NCBI RefSeq assembly: GCF_036965165.1
Contig: NZ_JBALOX010000021.1
Span: forward strand, 15,391-79,390
From: Ferdinandcohnia sp036965165
Lineage (GTDB): Bacteria; Bacillota; Bacilli; Bacillales; Bacillaceae_L
Reading direction: 5' to 3'
DNA: 64,000 nucleotides
The notes under the pieces are model-generated. The model ran no database searches. It saw only the letters and a list, made by a program, of their open reading frames with translations, and was not told the DNA's origin. Every line of letters begins with the position of its first letter. Positions within the stretch are counted from its first letter, which is position 1. Positions 53,167-61,691 of the stretch are shown piece by piece. The translations under genes were made by a program, and so were the position numbers.

Positions 53167-54825
53167 TTATAATTTAAATGAACTTTTTAAAGAAACACTT
53201 CGGTTAAAGACAAGATGGTCTTTCGTTGTGTGCTTCGAATCCACATTGAAGTAGCCATGTCTAAAGAATTGAAACTTATCCTGTGGCTTTACATCTTTCA
53301 TGTTAGGCTCAACGAAACCATTTAAAACCTCAAGGGAGTTTGGATTGACAAAATCAAGAAATGTTTTGTCGTCTTCTTCCTCATTTTCTTCCGCATCCAA
53401 AATAAGTGGCTCATAGAGACGGAATTCTGCAGGCACCGCTTGTGTAGCCTCAACCCAGTGAATCGTACCTTTTACCTTACGACCGGTAAAGCCAGTACCA
53501 CTCTTTGTTTCAGGGTCGTACGTACAACGAAGCTCGACCACTTTTCCTTCCTCGTCCTTGATGACTTCTTCACATTTAATGAAGTATGCATGCTTTAGAC
53601 GCACTTCATTACCAGGGAAGAGACGGAAATACTTTTTCGGCGGGTTTTCCATGAAATCCTCTTGTTCGATATAAATCTCACGAGAAAATGGAATTTGTCT
53701 GATTCCCATATCTGGATTTTCCGGGTTAATCTCCGCATCGAGCATTTCGACTTGTCCTTCTGGATAGTTCGTAATCACGACTTTGAGTGGATTGATGATA
53801 CCCATTGTTCGTGGTGCTTTAAGCTTTAAATCTTCACGAACGAAATGCTCTAGCATTTGTGTATCAACAGTTCCGTTGTTTTTCGCAACCCCTAGTTCAC
53901 GGCAGAAGTTGCGGATTGCTTCAGCTGTATACCCTTTTCGTCTTAGCCCAGAAATGGTAGGCATGCGTGGGTCATCCCAGCCATCAACATAAGATTCCTC
54001 AACAAGCTGCTTCAACTTACGCTTACTCATGACGGTATTTGTTAAATTGATGCGGCCGAATTCAATTTGTTGTGGCTTTTTCTCCATTTCGCAATGCTCA
54101 ACTACCCAATTGTAAAAAGGACGTTGGTCCTCGAACTCAATCGTACAAATGGAGTGAGTTACACCCTCAATTGCATCCTCAAGTGGATGAGCAAAGGCAT
54201 ACAACGGATAGATGCACCATTTATCACCTGTATTATGATGAGTTGTATGAGAAATTCGGTAAATAACAGGGTCGCGTAAATTGATGTTCGGTGACTTCAT
54301 ATCAATTTTTGCACGTAACACTTTTTCTCCATTTTCGTACTTACCAGCGCGCATGTTTTCAAATAACTCAAGGTTTTCCTCGATTGAGCGGTCGCGATAT
54401 GGACTTTCTTTTCCAGGCTCTGTGAGTGTTCCGCGATATTCACGGATCTCATCTGCGCTTAAATCATCCACATACGCAAGACCTTTTTTAATAAGTAAAA
54501 CAGCGCGGTTATACATCTCTTCAAAGTAGTCCGATGCAAAAAATAAACCTTCCCAGTCATACCCAAGCCATTTTACATCCTCTTTAATCGCGTTCACAAA
54601 TTCAATATCCTCTTTTAAAGGATTCGTATCATCAAAACGAAGGTTTGTTTTGCCTTTGAATTCATCTGCCAGGTCAAAATTCAGCACGATGGATTTAGCG
54701 TGTCCGATATGTAAGTATCCGTTTGGTTCTGGAGGAAAGCGCGTAACGACATGATCGCGTTTACCTGTTTCTAAATCGTCGATTATGATATTCCTAATAA
54801 AATTTGAAACATTATTATTCTCCAC
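53167..54825 (-). CDS. glnS: glutaminyl-tRNA synthetase
   Basis: The 552-residue enzyme is a full GlnRS, as long as the E. coli one: PPEPNGYLHIGHAKS with HIGH at 39-42, a central catalytic fold, VMSKRKLK as the KMSKS loop, and a C-terminal anticodon-binding beta-barrel. It charges tRNA-Gln directly. B. subtilis and most Bacillaceae lack GlnRS and use Glu-tRNA-Gln with GatCAB, so this gene is unusual and may be acquired. GTG 54825 lies eight bases after AGAGG; ATG 54831 is too close to it. Confidence 0.93.
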   Translation of the reverse strand: MENNNVSNFIRNIIIDDLETGKRDHVVTRFPPEPNGYLHIGHAKSIVLNFDLADEFKGKTNLRFDDTNPLKEDIEFVNAIKEDVKWLGYDWEGLFFASDYFEEMYNRAVLLIKKGLAYVDDLSADEIREYRGTLTEPGKESPYRDRSIEENLELFENMRAGKYENGEKVLRAKIDMKSPNINLRDPVIYRISHTTHHNTGDKWCIYPLYAFAHPLEDAIEGVTHSICTIEFEDQRPFYNWVVEHCEMEKKPQQIEFGRINLTNTVMSKRKLKQLVEESYVDGWDDPRMPTISGLRRKGYTAEAIRNFCRELGVAKNNGTVDTQMLEHFVREDLKLKAPRTMGIINPLKVVITNYPEGQVEMLDAEINPENPDMGIRQIPFSREIYIEQEDFMENPPKKYFRLFPGNEVRLKHAYFIKCEEVIKDEEGKVVELRCTYDPETKSGTGFTGRKVKGTIHWVEATQAVPAEFRLYEPLILDAEENEEEDDKTFLDFVNPNSLEVLNGFVEPNMKDVKPQDKFQFFRHGYFNVDSKHTTKDHLVFNRSVSLKSSFKL

Positions 54826-55034
54826 GGTCATAACCTCTTTCGTTATCCTGTACTGGACGCTCAATTATCATGATTGTCACACTTCTTTTTGAACATCCTA
54901 TAATGGATGAATATATCATAAATCCAGAATAATTACCATTATTCTCATGTTTACCAAAGTTTGAGTTGATTATGAGGGTGTCTTTCAATTAAGATTTACT
55001 GTATGTGATTTTTTAACCATTGGAGCGAATGTTT

Positions 55035-55778
55035 ATGGAGAAAAAGAGTGAAATTGTAGAGATCTGTTTGTTAGCGGGGAAAATCATGCTGGAAAGTGGT
55101 GCCGAGACGTATCGAGTTGAGGATACGATGAACCGGATGGCAGCAGCGTTTGGGATTTTAACGTCCCATAGTTATGTGACTCCTACCGCAATCATGTTTT
55201 CAGCTAGTCAGACAGAACCAACCAATTTAATCCGGATAAATGAACGGTCTACAGATTTAGAAAAAGTAACCATCACAAACAGCATTTCCCGCAAAATCAG
55301 CAGCGGGGATTTAACGCTTGAAGAGGCAAAAATGGAACTTGATGAACTTTCAAAAAAGGATCTTTCCTATCCAATTTGGATTCAAATTTTGGCATCAGCC
55401 ATAGCTAGTGGCTGTTTTACAATCATGTTCTTTGGGACCTGGACGGATTTTTTACCAGCTTGTGTTGCAGGGGGAGTTGGCTTCGCCTTTTTTATCTTCA
55501 TTCATAAGTTAATTCGAATCAAATTTTTTTCAGAGATTTTGGCTTCATTTTTGATAGGAATCGTTGCTTATCTTTTTATCATTACAGGGGTGGGGGCAGA
55601 GCTTGATAAAATTATCATAGGCTCTGTGATGCCACTTGTACCTGGTTTGTTAATCACCAATGCGATCAGGGATTTGATTGCGGGTCACCTTGTTTCAGGG
55701 CTCTCCAAAGGTGCAGAAGCATTTTTAACTGCACTAGCAATTGGTACCGGGATTGCTGTTGTGCTCGCTATTTTCTAA
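55035..55778 (+). CDS. threonine/serine exporter, N-terminal half (ThrE-N, YjjP-like)
   Basis: The 247-residue protein matches the ThrE-N/DUF1212 domain: a soluble start (LAGKIMLESGAETYRVEDTMNRM) and about five helices ending in PLVPGLLITNAIRDLIAGHLVSG. Together with the next gene it should form a split ThrE-type exporter for threonine, serine or small organic acids. ATG 55035 follows GGAG at nine bases. Confidence 0.88.
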   Translation: MEKKSEIVEICLLAGKIMLESGAETYRVEDTMNRMAAAFGILTSHSYVTPTAIMFSASQTEPTNLIRINERSTDLEKVTITNSISRKISSGDLTLEEAKMELDELSKKDLSYPIWIQILASAIASGCFTIMFFGTWTDFLPACVAGGVGFAFFIFIHKLIRIKFFSEILASFLIGIVAYLFIITGVGAELDKIIIGSVMPLVPGLLITNAIRDLIAGHLVSGLSKGAEAFLTALAIGTGIAVVLAIF

Positions 55779-55795
55779 TCTGAAAGGAGTTTATT

Positions 55796-56242
55796 ATGCT
55801 TTCCCATTTGGTTACAAGCTTAATTGCTTCAAGTACATTTGGAATCATATTCAACGTTCCGAAAAGGTCTCTTATAAAATGTGGACTTGTGGGAATGTTG
55901 GGTTGGATGTTATATATCCTATTATTTTGGCAAGGGGTTGATGCGGTTTATGCAACGCTTGCTGCCTCTGTTTTAGTTGGAATCATCAGCCATATCTTTG
56001 CAAAAACATATAAAAACCCAGTGATTATCTATAGTATTGTCGGAATTATTCCATTGGTACCCGGTGGAATTGCATATAATGCGATGCGGAATTTTGTTGA
56101 AAATGACTATTCCACGGCTTTATCGCTTGCGGCAAGAGCGTTTATGATCTCAGGTGCAATTGCATTCGGGCTCGTCATATCAGAGGTGCTAAATCAGTTG
56201 ATTATTAGAAGAAGAAAAAAAGAGAAGCTTCCAGGATCTTGA
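55796..56242 (+). CDS. threonine/serine exporter, C-terminal half (ThrE-C, YjjB-like)
   Basis: The 148-residue protein is the ThrE-C/DUF3815 partner with four helices and the motif GIIPLVPGGIAYNAMRNF, which mirrors a segment of the first half. It starts 17 bp after its partner with ribosome site GAAAGGAG. Nothing else is in the unit. Confidence 0.88.
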   Translation: MLSHLVTSLIASSTFGIIFNVPKRSLIKCGLVGMLGWMLYILLFWQGVDAVYATLAASVLVGIISHIFAKTYKNPVIIYSIVGIIPLVPGGIAYNAMRNFVENDYSTALSLAARAFMISGAIAFGLVISEVLNQLIIRRRKKEKLPGS

Positions 56243-56298
56243 ATTCCAGGAGGTTTTTTTAGGCTCGGGTTAGTTTTTAGCTAAAGTCGATAGAAAAA

Positions 56299-56337
56299 AA
56301 GTCCTTTAAAGATTCGTGAAATTTAAAGGATTTTTTG
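56299..56337 (+). terminator. terminator after the exporter pair
   Basis: AAGTCCTTTAAA pairs with TTTAAAGGATTT, then TTTT. Confidence 0.75.
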
Positions 56338-56415
56338 CATATTCATAGAAAATAAGGATTAGAAAACCCATTTAGATACTTAAACACCATCTTTCATCTC
56401 AGAAAGGAGACGTGT

Positions 56416-57237
56416 ATGAGCAAAAACGACGGCATTTACGATGATTTATCAAAGGACATGACGTATGGGGATTATCTTCAGTTAGATTCTTTGCTTTCAA
56501 GCCAGCATCGCCTTTCTAAGCACCATGATGAGATGCTGTTTATCATCATCCACCAAACAAGTGAGCTTTGGATGAAGCTAATTTTGCATGAGGTCAATGC
56601 TGCGAAAACATCGATTTTAAAAAATGATCTCGAACCAGCGTTTAAAATGCTATCAAGGGTCTCTCGAATCCAGCAGCAATTGATTCAATCCTGGGATGTT
56701 CTATCAACGTTAACACCTTCGGAATATATGGAATTTAGGGGGACACTCGGAAAGTCTTCAGGCTTCCAATCCTATCAAAATCGGTTAATCGAGTTTTCTT
56801 TCGGCCATAAGAAACCGAATGTGCTAGGTGTCTATAAGCATCAACCCGAAGTTTACAAACAGGTCGAGTCTGCACTTAAAGAAAAAAGCATTTACGATGC
56901 AGCCATTCTAGCCCTTTCAACACGGGGCTTTAAAATTGACAAAGCATGCCTTGTGCGGGATTGGACAAAGGACTACAAAGCGAATGAAAGTGTCGAACAG
57001 GCCTGGTTAGAAGTCTATCAAAATATAGATAAGTATTGGGATTTTTACGAGCTTGCGGAGAAGCTAGTAGATATTGAAGCCCACCAGCAGAAATGGCGCT
57101 ATAACCACATGATTACCGTTGAAAGAATTATCGGTTATAAGAGGGGGACAGGTGGATCTGCAGGAGTTGAATATTTGAAGCAGGTCACCAACCATCGTTT
57201 TTTCCCAGAGCTGTGGAGTATACGGACGAGATTATAG
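56416..57237 (+). CDS. kynA: tryptophan 2,3-dioxygenase
   Basis: The 273-residue haem enzyme shows the TDO signature: TYGDYLQLDSLLSSQ, FIIIHQTSELWMKL with substrate and distal residues, the FRGTLGKSSGFQSYQNR block, and the proximal His region RWRYNHMITVERIIG. It opens tryptophan to N-formylkynurenine. In other Bacilli kynA sits with kynB and kynU; here neither is adjacent, so the product's fate is unclear. Ribosome site AAAGGAG. Confidence 0.95.
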   Translation: MSKNDGIYDDLSKDMTYGDYLQLDSLLSSQHRLSKHHDEMLFIIIHQTSELWMKLILHEVNAAKTSILKNDLEPAFKMLSRVSRIQQQLIQSWDVLSTLTPSEYMEFRGTLGKSSGFQSYQNRLIEFSFGHKKPNVLGVYKHQPEVYKQVESALKEKSIYDAAILALSTRGFKIDKACLVRDWTKDYKANESVEQAWLEVYQNIDKYWDFYELAEKLVDIEAHQQKWRYNHMITVERIIGYKRGTGGSAGVEYLKQVTNHRFFPELWSIRTRL

Positions 57238-57255
57238 AAGGAGCATACCTAAACA

Positions 57256-57729
57256 ATGGATATTCAAATTCAAGCTGTTTCAAAAGAGGAAGAAGATGTT
57301 TTACATCATCTCATGCAATATTATATTTACGAATTTACCCAGTATATGAGTAGTATACGGATTAATGAAGATGGACGTTTTGAAAGGTTTGATCTTGATG
57401 TCTACTGGACGGATCGTAATCATCATGCATATTTTGTAAAAGTGGATGGTTTGCTTGCAGGCTTTGTATTAATGCAAAGTCAAACGGAAGAGGAGCCTAA
57501 TTCGATAGAAGAATTTTTTATAATGAGAGGCTACGAGGGAAAAGGAATCGGATCAAATGTTGCCGAGAAGATCTTTGCTAAGTATCCTGGCAAGTGGTAT
57601 GTACAACAGTCGGAAAAGAATGAACGAGCCCGGACTTTTTGGAGAAATATCATTTCAAAATGTACAAAGGGTAACTATGAGGAACGATTTGATGAAAGAA
57701 ACTGTTCGATTCAGGAGTTTATCATTTAA
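57256..57729 (+). CDS. GNAT-family N-acetyltransferase
   Basis: The 157-residue protein has the acetyl-CoA loop RGYEGKGIGSNVAEKIF near residue 96 and a FW motif near the end (ARTFWRNII). Function is unknown. It starts 18 bp after kynA with an AGAAGGAG site, so they are co-transcribed and it might act on a kynurenine-type amine; this is inference only. Confidence 0.82.
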   Translation: MDIQIQAVSKEEEDVLHHLMQYYIYEFTQYMSSIRINEDGRFERFDLDVYWTDRNHHAYFVKVDGLLAGFVLMQSQTEEEPNSIEEFFIMRGYEGKGIGSNVAEKIFAKYPGKWYVQQSEKNERARTFWRNIISKCTKGNYEERFDERNCSIQEFII

Positions 57730-57759
57730 GAGCGATTGATGTAACCGGAAAAAGAAAAT

Positions 57760-57947
57760 TAGCGGAGGTTTTCCGGTTAAATACAGAATGGAACTCGTTT
57801 AGGGATAAATAAAGGGAGTGTTTCCGACTATACAAAGAAATACCTCGCATTTTCGCATTTTCTGAGTCAATAGGCGGAATCTCTCCGTCTATATGAGCGT
57901 TTTTTAACGATAATTCCAAATTAGGCGGAATTTTTCCGTCTATTTAT
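57760..57947 (-). repeat. four-hairpin intergenic repeat, copy D (inverted)
   Basis: The complement reads like copies A to C: AATAGACGGAAAAATTCCG, then AGACGGAGAGATTCCGCCTA, GTCGGAAACACTCCC and a last ACCGGAAAACCTCCGCTA. It lies between converging GNAT genes. Confidence 0.85.
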
Positions 57948-57988
57948 CAGCCCTAGCGCTTAACCAGGGCATTCATTAGGCAAACTCC

Positions 57989-58825
57989 TTACTTTAGGAT
58001 AAACTCATCAAAAGGCAAGTAATAAACGGGATAATTCTTAAGCTCCTCAAAGCCAATTTTTTTCGCAATCACGATGGAGTCTTTACGAAACGACTCTGTT
58101 GTCCAGTGCGGGTTTCCACCTCGACTTAAGCATTCCTTGATAAATGCACTTGCCATTGCGGTCGCTAGCCCTTTGCCACGGTGGCTGGGCTCATAAGTGT
58201 TAATTCCAATCTCGTATTCATTTTTCGAAACAAAGACGGACAGACAAGTCCCAATTACGGTTGAACCTTGAACGACGGCATAGCCAAAGCCTTTTTGAAA
58301 AAATGACTCCAGGGATTCGCCCCAAAACTTAATGACTTCATTTCTCACAATGTGAACTTCATCCCAATCCATTAACTCCCGGTTAATTGGTTTCATCTCA
58401 TAACCCTTAGGAATTCCCTTCGTATCGTCTGGATTAAACCATTCTCGATGAAAAACAAACGGTACACGTTCACCTTTAAGAAGTGGAACTCGCATAAAAA
58501 TGGATTCAATGGATCCATTCCAGTCATGGTTTGGGTAAATTTCTAGATTTAGTGTATCTTCCTCTGGAAGTGCCTCAAGCCGGACCACGGTTGCGATATA
58601 TTCCTCAAGTGCCAAATTAAACTTCTCATTATCAACCTTCCCGCAAAGATAGAACATCTCATTTTTCGCCCAGATAAAAGCTGTCTTGGGATCAATTAGA
58701 TTATCTACATAAATCTCTCCAGGGTTATTCCCATCGATGACTCCGTTGATAACTGGGTGGTTCTCTAACCCATGAAGGAGCGGTTTAACTTTTTCAAAGT
58801 AAATTTTTTCAAGCTTGGCAATCAT
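57989..58825 (-). CDS. GNAT-family acetyltransferase, two-domain type
   Basis: The 278-residue protein has a C-terminal GNAT domain (about 140-270, THEPSHRGKGLATAMASAFIKECL region) and an N-terminal part without a clear motif. Similar proteins of this length in Bacillus are annotated as acetyltransferases of unknown substrate. ATG 58825 was preferred over GTG 58834, which lies too close to AAAGG. Confidence 0.75.
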   Translation of the reverse strand: MIAKLEKIYFEKVKPLLHGLENHPVINGVIDGNNPGEIYVDNLIDPKTAFIWAKNEMFYLCGKVDNEKFNLALEEYIATVVRLEALPEEDTLNLEIYPNHDWNGSIESIFMRVPLLKGERVPFVFHREWFNPDDTKGIPKGYEMKPINRELMDWDEVHIVRNEVIKFWGESLESFFQKGFGYAVVQGSTVIGTCLSVFVSKNEYEIGINTYEPSHRGKGLATAMASAFIKECLSRGGNPHWTTESFRKDSIVIAKKIGFEELKNYPVYYLPFDEFILK

Positions 58826-58979
58826 TTTCCCCACAACCTTTATTAGACGATATTTGAATTAATTATAATGGATTCTGAGGATCCCTTAGAAGAATATTTT
58901 TTAAAACGTATAAAATTCCTTTTGTCCTTGAGAGAATTGTGTAAAATAAAGAGGAATGAAATGTAATGGAGGAAATGCC

Positions 58980-59966
58980 ATGGTGACGATGAAGGAAATA
59001 GCGAGGCTGGCAAATGTCTCAAGCGCAACTGTTTCGCGGGTGTTGAATAATTCAGGATATGTGAGTGATGACGTTCGAAAACGAATTTTAAAAATCATTG
59101 ACGAAACAGGCTATATCCCAAGTGAACATGCAAAAGCGTTGCGGACAAAGCAATCCAATGTCATTGGTGTCATTTTACCAAAGTTGAGTACAGAGACAGC
59201 AAGTAGGATTGTCAATGGAATTAGTGAAGAATTGGCAAAACACGGCTATCAAATCTTACTTACAAATACAAATCTTGATCCGAAAAAAGAAATTGAGTAT
59301 GTGAAGCTTTTAAAAAGTAAACAGGTTGATGGAATCATTCTGCTTGCGACCAATCGGGGTGAGGAGCTTCTTAATGAAATTAACAAACTCCGGATTCCAT
59401 TTGTTGCGACTGGTCAAGAGATGGAGGGTGTACCTTCTGTTATTAACAATAACTTCCAGGCCGCAAAGGAAATCACCAATCTTTTAATTGAAAAAGGTCA
59501 TCGTAACATAGCTTTTATCGGTGTCGATGAGGCAGATTATGAGGTTGGCTATAAGCGTAAAGATGGATACTTAGCAGCATTAAAGGAAAACCAACTACCT
59601 GTTGTTGACCATTGGATTGGAAAGGCAGAATTCAGCATTGAATCAGGCTATTCGACGGCTAAGGAAATTTTTGAAGTTTCTTCTGAAAAACCGACTGCAA
59701 TTGTTGGTGTTACAGATCGTTTGGCAATAGGGGCGATGGAATACCTGAAAGAACAGGGCTTGAAGGTTCCTAATGATGTCGCCTTAACTGGTATGGGGGC
59801 TTCTGATTTATCAAAGTATGTTCATCCGAAATTAACGACGATCGACTTTCTTAGTGAACATACTGGAGCTGAGGCGGCAAAGACATTGCTACGGATTTTA
59901 CAGGAAGGGATTTCCTTAGAAAAAAAACAAATCGACTATAGACTAATAATTCGAGATAGTATATAA
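58980..59966 (+). CDS. scrR: LacI-family repressor of the sucrose operon
   Basis: The 328-residue protein has the LacI helix-turn-helix (VTMKEIARLANVSSATVSRVLNN, first 25 residues), the hinge helix and a periplasmic-type sugar-binding core. ATG 58980 lies seven bases after GGAGG. It is the first gene before scrA, and three operator palindromes fill the gap between them. Sucrose or fructose phosphates are the likely inducers. Confidence 0.88.
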   Translation: MVTMKEIARLANVSSATVSRVLNNSGYVSDDVRKRILKIIDETGYIPSEHAKALRTKQSNVIGVILPKLSTETASRIVNGISEELAKHGYQILLTNTNLDPKKEIEYVKLLKSKQVDGIILLATNRGEELLNEINKLRIPFVATGQEMEGVPSVINNNFQAAKEITNLLIEKGHRNIAFIGVDEADYEVGYKRKDGYLAALKENQLPVVDHWIGKAEFSIESGYSTAKEIFEVSSEKPTAIVGVTDRLAIGAMEYLKEQGLKVPNDVALTGMGASDLSKYVHPKLTTIDFLSEHTGAEAAKTLLRILQEGISLEKKQIDYRLIIRDSI

Positions 59967-59982
59967 TCAGTTTCGTGATGGG

Positions 59983-60064
59983 TGTGTAATCGATTACACA
60001 CAACCATCCGATTTTTTTACAGCAATGTGTAATCGATTACCTAGTATATGTAATCGATACCACA
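59983..60064. promoter_or_regulatory. three LacI-type operators upstream of scrA
   Basis: O1 TGTGTAATCGATTACACA (59983-60000) is a perfect 18-bp palindrome. O2 TGTGTAATCGATTACCTA (60026-60043) and O3 TATGTAATCGATACCACA (60047-60064) are variants. Centres are 43 and 21 bp apart, about four and two helical turns, so all three face the same side of the helix. No clear sigma-A pair is seen between them. Confidence 0.85.
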
Positions 60065-60095
60065 CAAACGCTATTTTTATAGGGGTGAAGAGTAA

Positions 60096-61490
60096 ATGTC
60101 AGAAAATCGTCGAATTGCTGAAGAAATTATCGAGGCAGTTGGGGGTCAAGAAAATATTCTCTCTGCTGCACACTGTGCAACAAGATTACGAATTATGGTT
60201 CAAGACAAAGAAAAAATCAATCAAGAAAAAGTTGAAAATGTAGATAAGGTGAAAGGAGCATTCTTTAATTCAGGTCAATTCCAGGTCATTCTGGGTACAG
60301 GAACAGTAAACCGCATTTATGAAGAGGTTGAAAAGATTGGAATTGAAACAACAACAAAAGCAGACCAATCAAAAGAAGCCGCGAAAAGCGGGAATGTCTT
60401 TCAACGAGCTGTAAGGTCATTCGGTGACGTGTTTGTCCCGATTATTCCGGCACTAGTTGCAACAGGTCTTTTCATGGGTGTTCGTGGATTAGTGATGCAA
60501 GAGCAAATTCTAGCATGGTTTGGTTTAACAACTGCTGATATCTCACAAAACTTCATTTTATTTACACAAATCTTAACAGATACTGCGTTTATTTTCTTAC
60601 CTGCTCTAGTAGCATGGTCAACATTCCGTGTATTTGGAGGGAATCCAACAATCGGACTTGTACTCGGACTCATGCTTGTAAGCCCATCCTTGCCAAACGC
60701 TTGGGGAGTAGCTGGAGGTGATGTGGATCCAATAAAATTCTTTGGATTCATCCCGGTAGTAGGTTACCAAGGTTCCGTTATCCCAGCCTTTATCACAGGT
60801 ATTGTAGGTGCAAAGCTTGAAAAATGGATTCGTAAACGTGTTCCAGAAGCACTAGATTTAATTGTAACACCATTTTTAACATTACTTATCATGATTGCAT
60901 TAGCCCTGTTTGCAATCGGACCAGTATTCCACACAGTTGAAAATATCATTTTAGACGCTACAGTAGCAGTACTTGAATGGCCATTTGGTTTAGCGGGATT
61001 AATTATCGGATTCCTTAATCAAATTATCGTTATTACAGGTGTTCACCATGTCTTTAACCTATTAGAGATTCAATTACTTGAAAAATTCGGCTTCAACCCA
61101 TATAACGCAATCGTGACATGTGCAGTTGCAGCACAAGGCGGAGCAGCGTTAGCAGTAGGGTTAAAAACAAAATCTGTAAAATTAAAAGCTTTAGCATTAC
61201 CATCAACATTATCTGCCTTTTTAGGTATCACAGAACCAGCTATTTTTGGGGTAAACCTTCGTTATGTGAAACCATTTATCATGGGACTTATTGGTGGTGG
61301 TGTAGGAGGTTTCTTGGCCTCAATCCTTGGACTTAAAGCAACAGGGATGGCAATCACGGTAATCCCGGGAACATTGCTTTATTTAAACGGACAAATTTTA
61401 CTCTATATCTTAGTGAACGTAGTAGCAATTGCAGTTGCCTTCATTCTTACTTGGATGTTTGGGTACTCAGATAAAATGCAAGAAAAATAA
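60096..61490 (+). CDS. scrA: sucrose PTS transporter EIIBC
   Basis: The 464-residue protein has EIIB (1-85, phospho-Cys27 in HCATRLRI) and EIIC (about 105-455, FLGITEPAIFGV). It has no IIA domain and so must take phosphate from a glucose-type IIA elsewhere; the IIA of BglP in this window is one candidate. It imports sucrose as sucrose-6-phosphate. Ribosome site GGGGTGA. Confidence 0.93.
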   Translation: MSENRRIAEEIIEAVGGQENILSAAHCATRLRIMVQDKEKINQEKVENVDKVKGAFFNSGQFQVILGTGTVNRIYEEVEKIGIETTTKADQSKEAAKSGNVFQRAVRSFGDVFVPIIPALVATGLFMGVRGLVMQEQILAWFGLTTADISQNFILFTQILTDTAFIFLPALVAWSTFRVFGGNPTIGLVLGLMLVSPSLPNAWGVAGGDVDPIKFFGFIPVVGYQGSVIPAFITGIVGAKLEKWIRKRVPEALDLIVTPFLTLLIMIALALFAIGPVFHTVENIILDATVAVLEWPFGLAGLIIGFLNQIIVITGVHHVFNLLEIQLLEKFGFNPYNAIVTCAVAAQGGAALAVGLKTKSVKLKALALPSTLSAFLGITEPAIFGVNLRYVKPFIMGLIGGGVGGFLASILGLKATGMAITVIPGTLLYLNGQILLYILVNVVAIAVAFILTWMFGYSDKMQEK

Positions 61491-61500
61491 GAAATGTGCA

Positions 61501-61640
61501 AGGCGCCCCAATTCCAGCTAAGGGCAGGCACGTCCTGTGCCTAACGCTGGAATCCTTGCCGTCCTGGCAGAGACGACAAGCATAAGACGAGCGCTGANNT
61601 GGCTTAGACCAGAGAGCTGATGGCACCTGAAACTAGACAA
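61501..61640 (-). repeat. dispersed repeat, copy 2 of a pair, within the scr operon
   Basis: On the minus strand it holds GTCTAG...CAGGTGCCATCAG, GTCTAAGCCA and GCTCGTCTTATGCTTGTC, matching 53046-53160. Two unresolved bases lie at 61598-61599. It separates scrA from scrB. Confidence 0.65.
61598..61599. other. two unresolved bases
   Basis: NN within the repeat; probably a scaffold join. Confidence 0.95.
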
Positions 61641-61646
61641 AAACAG

Positions 61647-61675
61647 AGGGCAAGTAATCTTTACTTGCCTTCTTT
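61647..61675 (+). other. hairpin just before scrB
   Basis: GGCAAGTAA pairs with TTACTTGCC, followed by TTCTTT. It could terminate part of the transcription coming from scrA. Confidence 0.5.
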
Positions 61676-61691
61676 ACGTAAGGAGTACATC

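Noticed and set aside
61620..61691. 24-codon upstream extension of scrB
   Set aside because: It crosses the repeat and a hairpin; ATG 61692 has an AAGGAG site and begins family-like sequence.
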